From contig NC_037266.1 of NCBI RefSeq assembly GCF_000002425.4, positions 9,031,818-9,095,817 of the forward strand: 64,000 bases of DNA, read 5' to 3'. This document shows positions 24,481 to 36,506 of the stretch, in pieces. Position numbers and translations under genes: made by a program. The notes below the pieces were generated by a model, which was given only the letters and a program-made list of their open reading frames with translations, did not search any database and had not been told where the DNA came from. How positions within the stretch are numbered: the stretch's first letter is position 1; each line of letters starts with the position of its first letter. This DNA is from Physcomitrium patens (taxonomy: Eukaryota > Streptophyta > Bryopsida > Funariales > Funariaceae).

Positions 24481-26640
24481 TGACGGTGGAGTCAATGTGG
24501 ATCATGTCGAACTTGGATCTCCTTTTAAGCTTTTGCCTTGTTTCAATAATAATAATAATAATGTACTTAAATTTTCCACTTCTGATGAAATGTAAAAATA
24601 TGATGAAACATGCAATTCTTTCACAGTATGTGACATGGTGAAATTAGCAACACATCTAGAAAAATGGTTGCTTACTTTGTAATGTAGACATTTTGCAATC
24701 AACCTCAATACGATAATATGATGGTAATTGCAATTAGTAGGAAAATATAGTCAAAAGATAGTATTGAATTAACAAAACCTAAATTTGAGGATAAAGAAGA
24801 AGAATAACAAATACAAAAACAACAACAATAACACAAAATTTGTACACCTCAACACCATACATGAAAATGATTGTATTTAACTGAAGCTACTAAATTGTGC
24901 TATCACTTTGCTTTATAGATTTTACTTGCTGTTTACAATTTTAAAAACATATACAAATAACTGATTAGTTGTTGTCATCAATTTCAATATTTTTTGAACT
25001 GATGGTCTGCCATAGGCAAAAACTTTGAAAAAATATATAAAATAAGAGTAACAACTGCCTTAGTGTTGTCATTACCATCGTATATCTCATGGTTCTGCAT
25101 TTAGTGTTGATTAGACTCAAAACTGAAGTTGAACTTTTTATGCATTAATACATAATCAAGTCTCTTCACACATTGCCAAAATGTCTTGTACTTCTATTAT
25201 TGAACACCCCAGTCATGGTTCTTTCAAAATAAACATTTTGGGTTTTAAACAGTTACAACTCTGAGACAAGTTTCATGCATAACATGTAAAAAAATTAAAA
25301 ACTAAAAAAAAATACAGTAACAATAATGTTTAAAAGTTACTTTGCACAGTTTCACATTTGAATTTTTGCACATAAATACAACTATTTTTTGTAGTCAAAG
25401 TGAACATTAAGAAAAATCTTTTGAGTTTTAAATATGACTTATGTATTACCAGTAGAAACATGTGTCATTGGGCACCGCAATCCAAGCATATCCATTCATT
25501 TCCTTGCTCATCCATGCTCCCTTATTTCCATATTCCCTCATTCCCATGTTCCTCATATTCCCCTCTTTCCCTTCTTTATGGCCAATTAAAAGACTTCTTT
25601 GTCACCCAAGTTGTCTTATATAATAGATATTGGATATATTTTGTTAAATGTTTGAAGCAATGTGAATGAATTTTTGTTCACACATCAAATAAAAGTAATA
25701 TTTTAAAGTAATAAAAGTAAAATTAATAACTAAATAAATCTGAACTTTCCATGGTTGTTATTCATTCAAATTTTAAACACTGAATATTTGTAGCATTTAT
25801 ACACAAATATCAAATGTTAGAAATACCAAAGAAGTAATCTTAATGAACTAGACGTTCATGAAATTTGCAAGATAAATAACCTTTGATGTTTGACAAATTT
25901 TTATATTATGACGAATATTTTTTTTATTTCAATGCAACTTTTGTCAAAACTAAATATAATATTAATATTCGTCTATGAACTATCATAGTTATTGGCTCAT
26001 CCAATTTTCCATTCCATTCTAAATAAATTAGTATCGAGTATAAATAGTTTCACTTTATTGATTGTAACATGTATTTTTTTTTTGAAAATAAAATAAAATA
26101 TAACAAGGAAAAAAATGTGGAAAACAAAAATAAAATAAAATAAAGGTTTTTTTGTATTTTTAATTACAATGTTCTAAATATTCAACACCATGCAATTGGT
26201 CTTTGTGAAAATCTGTAGAAGAACTACATGCTTCAAAGAAACTGACACCAAAAACAACTCTGTATGCATGTCCATGTATCCATGTATGTATTAACTTTGT
26301 TTTGCTTGTTGTTGTTGTTGTTTATTTTGTTTTGTTTGTTTGTTGGTGTGCTATTTTTCTTTTTTTTTCTTTTACACTTTGCACCCGAGTAGAACAACAT
26401 CAACAAAATTGCAATTCAAAACAACAACAATAATGTAATCAATTGCAGCGTTATTATATTTTATTGTTATTTATAGAATTATTGGTTATTAGAAAACCCA
26501 AGTAGTAGTGGTTTTGATTTGAGAATATGAATGTTTATCTATGCATAAACTAAACCATGCAAGTGGTTATGTTGGAATTATAATTTTGATAGTATTCAAA
26601 TAAATAATTAAGTGTAGTCTACCCCATATGAAACTTTTAA
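24481..26640. other. AT-rich intergenic spacer
   Basis: No gene-like frame, repeat structure or RNA gene recognised. A frame at 25400-25669 contains a Ser/Phe/Pro-rich stretch (HSFPCSSMLPYFHIPSFPCS) that looks like simple sequence. Confidence 0.55.
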
Positions 26641-26945
26641 GGAATACGGTGATTCGTACATGCATAAGGGGTGGGTGCATGAGGGAGGCCCATGCCATGC
26701 CATGATGACATGGACAACAAGAGTGATCCACGCAGCAAATGGAAAAAGGCGGCAAAAAGGTCGGAAAGACGACGTGGCAACCAGGAGGCTGGTAGCCTTC
26801 TCCAGGTAGACCAAGGCAATTGGCCCACGTGGCACCTCGTTGAAGTGCCGGTGCCAGGTCAGCAGGCTTTGTTCCTAGGCAGGGTGCTGGTGAGGACCCG
26901 CGGTAATGGGTCCATTTTCGGGCAAAGACTGGCCAAAAAGAATAT
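26640..26945. other. Isolated GC-rich island with G-boxes
   Basis: About 300 bp of markedly higher GC than either flank, containing GACGTGGCAACC and CCCACGTGGCACC (G-box/ABRE cores). A 111-codon plus-strand frame crosses it (26692-27027) with an Arg/Lys-rich start, but no domain is recognised. It could be an orphan promoter, a worn gene end or part of a mobile element. Confidence 0.35.
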
Positions 26946-28056
26946 AACAAGTTACAAAAATAAAACGTTGACAGAATTTTTTATAAGATTGCAGTGGTAT
27001 TTACAATACCCAAAAAAAGAAATGTAAATTTAAGTAATAGAAGAGGTTTTTATTATTGTAATGTTTTCCATCACTAAAGATGAGATTTTCATAATTGGCA
27101 TATGCATTGCTATCCTATTTGATATAGCCACTTACAAAAATCTAATAATTCAAAAACCATAATGATTTGGGAGGCTATAACTTCATGGAGGAGTATTTTT
27201 TGACGCTCAATTCGTGTACAGTTAATTAGTATGTGAATCTCACATGTTAATTCTTGTATAAATTTTTAAGAAGTGGTTTATGATGGCAGCTTTTTTACTT
27301 CTTCACCGAATAAATTCAGTATTTTCCTGCGCGCTTCAAAATAATTGTGATAAATTGGTAACATTTTAAACATTTTATCTGTAGATAGCTACCATTGATA
27401 ATATTCATCCTTGTCAATCTCAGTCAGTGATGGAAATTAGGTCATCCGTAGAGAGGGAACAGTTAGTTACAAGCAGAGGAGTATTGCAAACTTGCTGGGT
27501 CTGTCATCCATGTCCCATCACTCGTGTTAGTATGTGATTGGAGAGTGTTGAGATCCCAGAATACTTATCGAGAGTTTTGGGATTTAGGTAGAAAAATCAC
27601 TTTTGGGATCTCATAACCTTGGGAGCTTTGAGGACTTAATAGCCACTACTTAGACATGTTTTATGAAAAGTTACTGAGTGATAAGATAATAGAAAAGGCA
27701 AATTCATTCCAAAAATTGAAACAATATGGTTAAATCTACCTTCGGATGATTTTGTTTCAAATTATGACTACTGGAACAATATATATATATATATATATAT
27801 ATATGAACTATAAAATGTTAATCAACTATAAAACAGGATGCTTAAAGAGTTGATTTAATATTATAATTTTAGTATATGTTGTTTATATACTGAGAATCAA
27901 CTTGCATATTTTTCATTCATGTATACATGCATACATACACACACACTTGAAATCAAAACACATTGTCTTAACTCATTAGCTGTATTATTTTGTACATGAT
28001 GATTAATAAATGTTCATAAGATGACATATCTTATTCATATTCTCTCATAGCTAATA

Positions 28057-28092
<36 letters not shown>

Positions 28093-28793
28093 TAATACAT
28101 ATATATTACTGTCTGAAAGATAGACCAATAAGAGAGAAGAAATTATTAACAAATAAGTCCATTGATTGGAGGAAGGTTTACTAAAATTTAAATGTTTTGT
28201 TTGTTTTAAAAAACTTAATCAATCATAAAATGAAATTAATGTTTTCATAATATTTGTATTTGATGAACTTATTTTTATTTGAATGGAAACTTCCAACCTT
28301 TTGAAGTTTATAACATCACTAATATTAATAGTTACACTTCATTGTTGTATTTTTAGATGTTTTACATAACTTATATTAAATAGTACATAAAGTTGTGTTT
28401 TGCATTAAATGTATACTGGATTTTTTTTTTTTTTGAAGTGAATAGTTTTTATTTTAGATGGAAACATTTGAGGAAATTGAATTGACATCAAAGACCTGTA
28501 TTACAATGTACTGCTTCTGACCAAGCATATGACAGAGATGTTGAAGTTGCTATGAATTGAAAATCAATGTTAGATCACCACTAACCTCAATCTGTTTACC
28601 AACAGCATAAATAGATAAATAAGAGAGAACATATGCTGGAAGGTTACATTTGCCATATAAACCAAGTTTGGTAGGAGTTTTCCTTTTTGGTATTCCAAAA
28701 AAACAAAGTTTTTAGTTAATGTCCATTGTATATTACAATATCCATATAATATTTTTTTATGTGTTTGTATTTACATCTTTACACAGTGTTATG

Positions 28794-28824
<31 letters not shown>

Positions 28825-29285
28825 AAATTAAACTAACGGAATGAAAGAAATAAGCATTAAAAATTGAAGTGACATTCCTCTGTAATGTTTATTTATCCTA
28901 TGTTATGTAACAAAATCCACAGACCCGTTTGTTTGTTTATTTCATTCTCAGTTCTCAAACTGGATCATAAAAGTATGTACACGTGATTTTCTTTTTTTCC
29001 CTTTTTGTTTGTAATATACAATATTGAATTTCATCACTCAGTGTAGGAGCAAAGGATGAATCTACAAACAGCTTCTGAAGATGACAAACATTGCCACTCA
29101 TGGAATCAATTGTTTAATCACAATCAGAACTGTTGTCCATAACTTCAAAACCAAATAAATAATTAAGGAAAAGTAGATAAAATTGGTTGAATGCATGGAA
29201 ACCAACTTTACATGATATTGTACTAACTTTCCATTAAATCAACAAAAATATAATGAAAGTGAAATTTGAAATCAAATGCAAAGAG
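26946..29285. other. AT-rich spacer with three long (TA)n tracts
   Basis: No genes recognised. TA microsatellites lie at about 27780-27804, 28059-28087 and 28795-28821. Confidence 0.6.
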
Positions 29286-30130
29286 GTGAAAATTCAGAGT
29301 GACACCTGCAGGAAGAGAAACCAAGGAGAGGAATGTGCTGACATGGCTCATCCACGTCAGCAGTCTCACAACCTGTGCACATCAACCTGGAACGTTCACT
29401 CCTTTTTGGCTGCCAGAGTGAAATGGCAAAGGGGAGATGGATCCACACATCGGTCAAAAAATCCCTTCAGATGCCATTCCCCTCCAGGGAACCCTTTTCC
29501 CTCTGCACAGCTGATACTAAGGAACCAGATCCCTTCTTTCTCTATTCCCACCGCACGACTGACCGTTCATGGGGGAACCAGATCCCTTCTTCCTGTGGTA
29601 GGAAATCCTTTTCGCTCAGCAGCATATCAGTTCGCGGGGGGTCCTCCCCGCCGCCCGATGGGTTCTCGCTCCCCCATCACCAGAAATCTCTTGAAATCAC
29701 ATGCACTGTTTTAAAGTCAAGACACACTTAATGCTCTCTGTGGTTTCTGCCGAATAAAGTAAACCTCTTTTAAAAGTAGAGGGAGAAAGGCGATCTTTAC
29801 TGGGGGCATCCAGAATGGGCGGGGGGGGGAGAGAGGTTGCTGCTCTCTGCTTAGAATGATTGGCTTGGGCAGCTTCAATCTGTGTGGAAAAATTCGGAAA
29901 AAATTAGAAAGGGGTCTTTGGAAGCCATCATGGACTGGGTTAATGACTGGGTTCCTGCCATTCCACCAACTTGGGTCAGACTGCAAGGCTTTCCTTACTT
30001 AAGTTGTGGTAAGAGCTTTCGCCTTTTTCAGAGGAATCTACTTTCTCACCAAGGCATGCAATCCCGGGCAGCTGACCCTTCAAAAGGTATAAGTTTGGGC
30101 AGAGTGAAATTACCCCTTCAACTATAATGG
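29286..30130. other. Second GC-rich block, unidentified
   Basis: About 840 bp with sharp composition edges. A direct repeat GGAACCAGATCCCTTCTT occurs at about 29521 and 29574. Plus-strand frames at 29253-29714 and 29882-30127 (the latter with MDWVNDWVPAIPPTWVRL) are open but not identified. PTWVRLQGFP faintly recalls the DUF4283-type segment of plant LINE first proteins; this is too weak to call. Possibly the remnant of a mobile element. Confidence 0.3.
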
Positions 30131-30880
30131 CCCTTTCCCCTTGAGCCCAATGAGTAGGAATTTGATGTACACTCTAGCAGTGGAGAGTGCCCACCCATTC
30201 AGTTGTACAAACATGCTGTTTGAAGTCAAGAGTGAATTAGCTTTTACAGTGCATTATATTGCTCTGTTTGCCAGAGAAGCAGATCCTATCTGTATAACAA
30301 GGAGATGAATCCATGTCTACTCTTGGCGACACATGTGCTTTCTCCAATTCCATGAAGGGATTGGTGAGACCCATTATATCATTTTTTCATAGCCATGTGG
30401 TTCTGAGGTGGTAGTAATAAATGTGTAACACATGACTCAAATCTTAGCTACCTCCTCCTTCTTATTTGGATAATTTCTTAACTTATTATATGTAATTTTT
30501 GTTATGTTTTTTTTTACCTTTTTAATTTTTTGAAATCATGTGCAGAAACAACCTGAACCCTGATTGCTTCTTGCAACAGCTAATAATTGCCAAGAATATA
30601 GAATCAACACATCATATGATAATGTGATGTTTGGCATGTGTAACTAACTTAGGAGTGCATGTTTTGAATGAGAAAAAAACATATTTATGTTAGGGTGAGT
30701 ATAAATACTTTGTTAGAGAGAGTACACAACATATCAATACGTTTCAAACGATGATATACAAATGTTCTACCATGAAAGAATCCCAACGTTGTTTCAAAGA
30801 GCTCAATGGTTTTGGCAAGGAAGAAGGAAAGAAGGAAATCGAAAGAAACAACCAATTCACGAAGAAAGTGTTACGAATGA
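30131..30880. other. Spacer upstream of the amine oxidase gene
   Basis: Moderately AT-rich with no gene recognised. The right end passes into the GC-rich promoter region of the copper amine oxidase. Confidence 0.5.
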
Positions 30881-31623
30881 GGGGAAGTCGAGGAGGAGGA
30901 GCAGGATGCCATGCCACACGTTCCATTAGCTGACACTGCCACGTAGGCAGGGAACAACACGGGAACGGGGCGGTCCTTTTTACTTACCTACCAGCCTGAG
31001 CCAGAGGGGTAGCAAGCAGTGCATCGGATTGGCAGGTCGAAGTGAGGGGGCCAACGAGGGTGGAGCAGGGAAACCAGGGTGTGGGCTGGAAACTGGGCCG
31101 GCCGACCCGGGCTTGGCGGCGCGGGTGCGATCCGGGCCTCTGCTTGATGATGGGTGGGCGTTAATCTGGAACGCTAAGCCAGCAGTCTTAGCTCGTCCAT
31201 CTGTTGCTGTGTGCTCCCCCTTCACCCGTCCTCCCCCTCCCTGCTCTTCATTCGGTATGTATACTCTCGCGTACTAGCTTCTCTGTAGCTCCACGGTTGC
31301 TGTTCTCGTGAGTCCTTCTCTCATCTTCACGTCTGTAGTCACGCCCGCTTCGGCTTGCTTCGTTGCTTTTCGTCGCTCCCAGGTGCGGTTTGCGAGGCGG
31401 TTTTGCAAAGGATTTTGTTGTTGGATGCCAGGATTTGGATTGTGAGGCCGGAGACCTTTTTTTTCAGTTATATTATTAGTAGTATTATCATTTTAAAGAT
31501 ATTGCGAGAGTTTGTGAGAATCTGCGTTGCGGTGGATTTGTAGTGGTGGTGTTGGGAGTGTTGAGGAACGATAGATCGGCTTAAGTGAAGAGGTTGACGA
31601 GACGCGGTGGTGGTGTGGAGAGT

Positions 31624-31663
<40 letters not shown>

Positions 31664-31762
31664 GGCGTGAGAGGGAAGAAGGAGGAGGTGCTGTATGTCT
31701 GATAGCGGAGCAGGAGTGGGGAAGGACAAGGTAGGAGGAGCAGCGCTCTCTAAACCCTGTCA
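30881..31762 (+). promoter_or_regulatory. Promoter and 5' UTR region of the copper amine oxidase gene
   Basis: A GC-rich block before the coding start at 31763. It contains GCCACGTAGGCAGG at about 30939 (ABRE-like), a pyrimidine-rich stretch around 31200-31330 typical of plant leaders, and a long GA tract at 31628-31661. TATA box and start site cannot be fixed. Confidence 0.5.
31628..31661 (+). repeat. (GA)n tract in the 5' leader
   Basis: An uninterrupted GA repeat of about 34 bp, roughly 100 bp before the amine oxidase start codon. GA/CT tracts in plant leaders are known binding sites for BBR/BPC-type GAGA factors; that role here is inferred. Confidence 0.85.
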
Positions 31763-31940
31763 ATGGCCCCACGTGAGAGCGCGCAGACGCTTTGCTGCCA
31801 CTCGCCCGCCTCTTCTGATATGGATACGTCCCCTGAATCAACCGGGAGTGGAGCAGGAACAGTGGGAAAAACTTCAGAGACGAGGAGCAGCGGAGGGAAC
31901 CCGGGCTCACTGGAGCCTGCGCCTGCATCTGGAGAGGTAG
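31695..31940 (+). other. Upstream ORF overlapping the amine oxidase start
   Basis: An ATG 68 nt before the main start opens an 81-codon frame that runs past the main ATG in another frame. The context (T at -3) is weak, so leaky scanning is expected. A good donor-like AAG/GTAGGA directly follows its 12th codon, so alternative splicing of the leader could remove or change it. The peptide has no recognisable domain. Regulation is inference. Confidence 0.4.
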
Positions 31941-34900
31941 ACATGCTCGGGGACAATTGCGCGCATCTCGATCATCAGCCGGAGCCTTACCTGCCCAGCA
32001 CCAAGGGCAGTGCCACGTTTGGATCGCTGGATTCTGCGTCGGCCGTCGCCGGCACTGTTAAAGGTGGTGATGTCTAAAGATTGCTCTTTTGTTGTGTATA
32101 TTTTTGCACGGCGCCTAAACGTGTCGTTCAATTGGTGGCATCCAATTTCTGTGGACTCGGTGGAGATTTCAGGGTTGGCGTTTTGCTGCATCGCCCTGCT
32201 TCTCTACCGGGCGCCACAGATTCCTACGTCGACATTTTGATTGCCTTGGAACCGAGTAGAGGAAGATACTAGGTGTTGCTCTCCTCTCTTGGTCTGCATA
32301 CCTTTCTGCATGCTCTAGGCGGATTTGTTGAAATCGAAATCAGAGTTGCGAAATTTGCTTGTCTTTTTATACACTATTTAGCAGCTTCAAAGTGGTTTTT
32401 CTTAGAACTCCTTAGGTTAGCAAGTCTAAGTACAATTTTTTCTAGTCTTTCATGCGTTGTAGTTGTTCAAAAAATGTACTGTTGTCAGCAGAACCATTAC
32501 TAACTGATGCACACGCCGCCAAATTTACGCTCGTTTGTCAACCGCCCTTAGATCTGTTTTCATTTTATGGCAGGACCTGGAGTACTAGTTCTTCGCTCGC
32601 AGTCAGCGCACCCCTTGGATCCGCTGACTCCGACGGAGATTGCCGTAGCCATAGCCACAGTCAGGGCGGCAGGTGCCACACCAGAAGTACGCACTCTCCC
32701 TCACACACTTGTCTTTCAAGGTTCTTGTGATTTTGTTTCAATGCGCATGACTATTCTTGCCACGCGCGTACCACAGCGCAATGCTGCGGCGGAAAGTACT
32801 TCCGTGTACGTACATGGGAACTTCTGCTGTTGATTCCGTAATCTAGGAATTTTCTACACCAATTCGAACAAATTTATATTAAGTTCAGAGTGTAGTCTCT
32901 GTGTTTGGCCGCAAGCACTTCATGCATGGCGGGGTTGGAGGCTAATGCGAAGTAATCTATTCACCTGTTTACTGTTGAGACATATTTTCAGATCCCAGAA
33001 GATAGGTGTCGGTGGCGCGATCTTAGAATCTCATTTAAAAAATACTTATATATTTTTGTCGTACCTTTGGTGTTCTTATGCACGTGATCTATGCATGAAC
33101 ACGGATTCCTTGGAGCGGGATTTCTAAGTCCATTAACAGAATTTGGACTTGTGGAATGCAGGTCCGCGATGGAATGCGTTTTGTGGAGGTTGTTCTGAAC
33201 GAGCCGGACAAGAACGTCGTCGCTTTGGCCGATGCTTACTTCTTCCCTCCCTATCAGCCGACGCTGTACCGTCCAAAAGCCAAAGGAGGTGCTATGTACC
33301 CTTTGCAACTGCCTCCTCGGCAAGCCAGATTGGTTGTGTACAACAAGAGGACCAATCAGACCAGTATCTGGATGGTAGAGCTCAGCGAAGTGCACGCAAC
33401 CGCACGCGGTGGTCATCACCGCGGTAAGGTGCTGACGTCGGAAGTGGTGCCGGATGTCCAACCACCCATGGTGAGCTCACACTCTTGTGAATTGCTCCTA
33501 ATTTGGAGGATGTGTTTAGCTGGTACCTTGAGCTTGATTTTTAATTAGTGTCGAATTAGACGGTTGGTAAATACAGAGGATTTAGATAAGTTGAGAAAAT
33601 TTTGTTTTAGCTTCATACGTTTTTACTGATTGACTTGGGACACGGAGATCAGGATGCCATGGAATATGCGGAATGCGAGGCTGTAGTAAAGGAGTATCCC
33701 CCCTTTGTGGAAGCTATGAAGAAGCGCGGCATCGAAGATATGGACCTTGTCATGGTGGACCCCTGGTATGCGCCTTCCATTTTGCAGCGCTCGTGGTTGT
33801 GGTAATCTCTGGTTATATAAGCAAATATGAGTGGTTTGGCTATGATACCAACATTTCAAATGCTCTCGTCTGTAGGTGTGTTGGTTATTACGGAGAGGAA
33901 GACTCTCCAAGTCGTCGACTCGGCAGGCCATTAATCTTTTGTCGAACCGAGAGTGATTGTCCACTGGAGAACGGCTACGCGCGGCCTGTAGAGGGAATCC
34001 ATGTGTTGGTAGACATGCGGCAGATGCAGGTCATTGAGTTTGAAGACCGTAATTTTGTGCCACTGCCACCCCCGGATCCCTTGCGCAACTACACTCCAGC
34101 TGCTACTCGCGGTGGAGTTGATCGAACTGATATTAAGCCCTTACTTATCACGCAGCCGGAAGGACCCAGCTTTCGAGTTAATGGTCACGCAGTGGAGTGG
34201 CAGAAGGTTGTTTAAATTTTGCGTGCTACTTTCCACTGATACTTTGATGTTAGAAAATAGTACTTTTTCTCATTGGTGTCGAATTGTATGCTTTTAGAAA
34301 GCTGCGTCTAGTCTAACACCCTTTTAAAGAAGTTGATAAGATTCCTCGAGTCTGATCAGTTTTTCAATTGTTTTGTTTGAGCAGTGGAATTTTCGTGTGG
34401 GTTTTACACCTCGAGAAGGATTGGTCATTCACACAGTTGCCTACTGCGATGGCAGTCGCGGCAGGCGCTCTGTGGCACATCGCTTGAGTTTCGTAGAAAT
34501 GGTTGTGCCCTATGGAGACCCACATGACCCACATTACCGAAAGAATGCTTTTGACGCCGGAGAAGATGGACTTGGCAGGAACGCCCACTCTCTGAAGCGG
34601 GTGAATGATTCTCACAACGTTCACTTCTTGGGTTCATGTGTTCTATCTTACGCAATAGTGCGATCAAGTCTGTTGTATTGACAAAACAAACGTTGTGAAC
34701 TCTGCAGGGTTGTGATTGTCTTGGCCACATAAAGTACTTCGACGCTCACTTCACGAATTTTCTGGGAGGTGTGGAGACAATAGAGAATTGTGTGTGTATG
34801 CATGAGGAGGACCATGGCATACTATGGAAACATCAAGACTGGCGAACAGGAATGACAGAAGTGCGGCGGTCGCGTAGACTCACGGTGTCTTTCTTTTGTA

Positions 34901-36506
34901 CTGTAGCCAATTACGAGTACGGTTTCTTCTGGCACTTTTATCAGGATGGGCACATTGAGGCTGAGGTCAAGCTCACAGGGATCTTGAGTTTAGGGGCGTT
35001 GAAGGCCGATGAAAATCGCAGACAAGGCACTGTAATTGCGCCTGGGTTATATGCCCCTGTACACCAACACTTCTTCGTGGCGCGTCTGGACATGGCAGTG
35101 GATTGTAATCCTGGCGAAGGATTGAACCAGGTACGTGTCGTCAAGTTCATTTCCTATTACCTCACAAGCTCCCAGGGTTTCATGTGTAAATTTTGAGCTT
35201 GATTTCAGAATATAATAAGCAATTACAAAAAAAGGGACCTGACAACTAAGCTTCTCGTTGACACAGGTCGTGGAGGTAAACATGAAGGTTGAAGAGCCTG
35301 GACCTGAGAATCCACATAATAATGCCTTCTATGCTGAAGAGACGCTTCTGCGCTCAGAGCTGCAGGCACAGCGTGATTGTAATGCACTGTCTCATCGCCA
35401 TTGGATTGTAAGATCACGCCCACTGAAATTTGCCTGGTTCCACTAAGATCTGTAGCCAAGTTTTAGCTTCCATTTAGCGAGAAGGGCTGAGTTGTGGATC
35501 GGCAGTTGAAGAATGGTATTAGAGTGCAAACTAACAGGTGCTCAATTGTGCAGGTACGAAATACTAGGACATTCAATCGAACAGGCCAGTTAACAGGATA
35601 CAAGCTCATGCCAGGCCGGAATTGTCTGCCTCTAGCTGGCCCTGATGCGAAGTTTTTGAGACGTGCTGCTTTTCTGAACCATAATCTTTGGGTCACGGAG
35701 TACAAACATGATGAATGTTTTCCAGGTGGGGAGTTCCCAAATCAAAACCCTCGAATAGGGGAAGGGCTTCCGACTTGGGTGAAGCAGGATCGTAAGCTGG
35801 AGGAAACCGATATTGTACTCTGGTAAACTTTTGACCTGAAATTTAGTGGTAATATTGGGGTTTTTAAAGAACAGAATGGTATATTTCCACTGAGTATCAT
35901 TAGAAGTCACGAGTGTTATTATGACTCGAAGTAAGTAGGTTTTCTTCAGCTCGATCTAAGGATATTTCTTGACTAAAATTGCAGGTATGTCTTTGGTGTG
36001 ACTCATGTGCCTCGACTTGAGGATTGGCCTGTAATGCCTGTGGAGCACGTTGGTTTCAACCTTCTGGTTAGTCCCTACCTTGTCCTACGCTTCACTTGAA
36101 GTACTTCACCACCGTAGAGTTCAATTCTAGTTTTAGCTTTAAGCATAGTGAGTGGTTGACAGGGCGGTTTCTTTCCTATGTCAACGAGGCTCTAATATGT
36201 TCGTTTTAGCAACCTCTACATTCTTACTTCTACAGTAGATCAATTTGTCTAGCAGAGTTAGAGTTGAGCAATGCATAGGTTGATGTCTCTGATTCTCCGT
36301 AGCTCTTAGACTCATCTAGGTGTTGTATCTTTTTCTGACTCCAAAATGCTGTTATGCCGCAGCCTCATGGGTTTTTCAACTGTTCCCCAGCCGTTGATGT
36401 GCCACCTAGTGAGGCAGCTGTTGAGGGAGTTGTCATCAAGGAAGCGCCTGCCAAAGGAGTAGAACCTACAGATTCTATGCAACCGACGCTGCTGTCTAAG
36501 TTATAG
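31763..36506 (+). CDS. Peroxisomal copper amine oxidase (primary-amine oxidase), 11 exons
   Basis: Oxidises primary amines such as putrescine to aldehydes, releasing NH3 and H2O2. Exons: 31763-32063, 32574-32686, 33162-33470, 33653-33765, 33876-34206, 34385-34600, 34708-35130, 35267-35407, 35554-35822, 35985-36066, 36363-36506. All introns are GT-AG and phases agree, giving 813 residues. The N-terminal 100 residues are Ser/Gly/Pro-rich and poorly conserved. From [20 protein letters not shown] on it follows the plant peroxisomal CuAO type. Visible active site: the tyrosine that becomes topaquinone in NYEY (about Y530), the catalytic-base Asp in AFDAGED (about D446), and copper ligands in HQH (about H580, H582) and [10 protein letters not shown] (about H746). 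The C terminus is SKL, a canonical PTS1 peroxisome signal. It looks complete. The start is the first in-frame ATG; the N-terminal exon is the least certain part. Confidence 0.96.
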
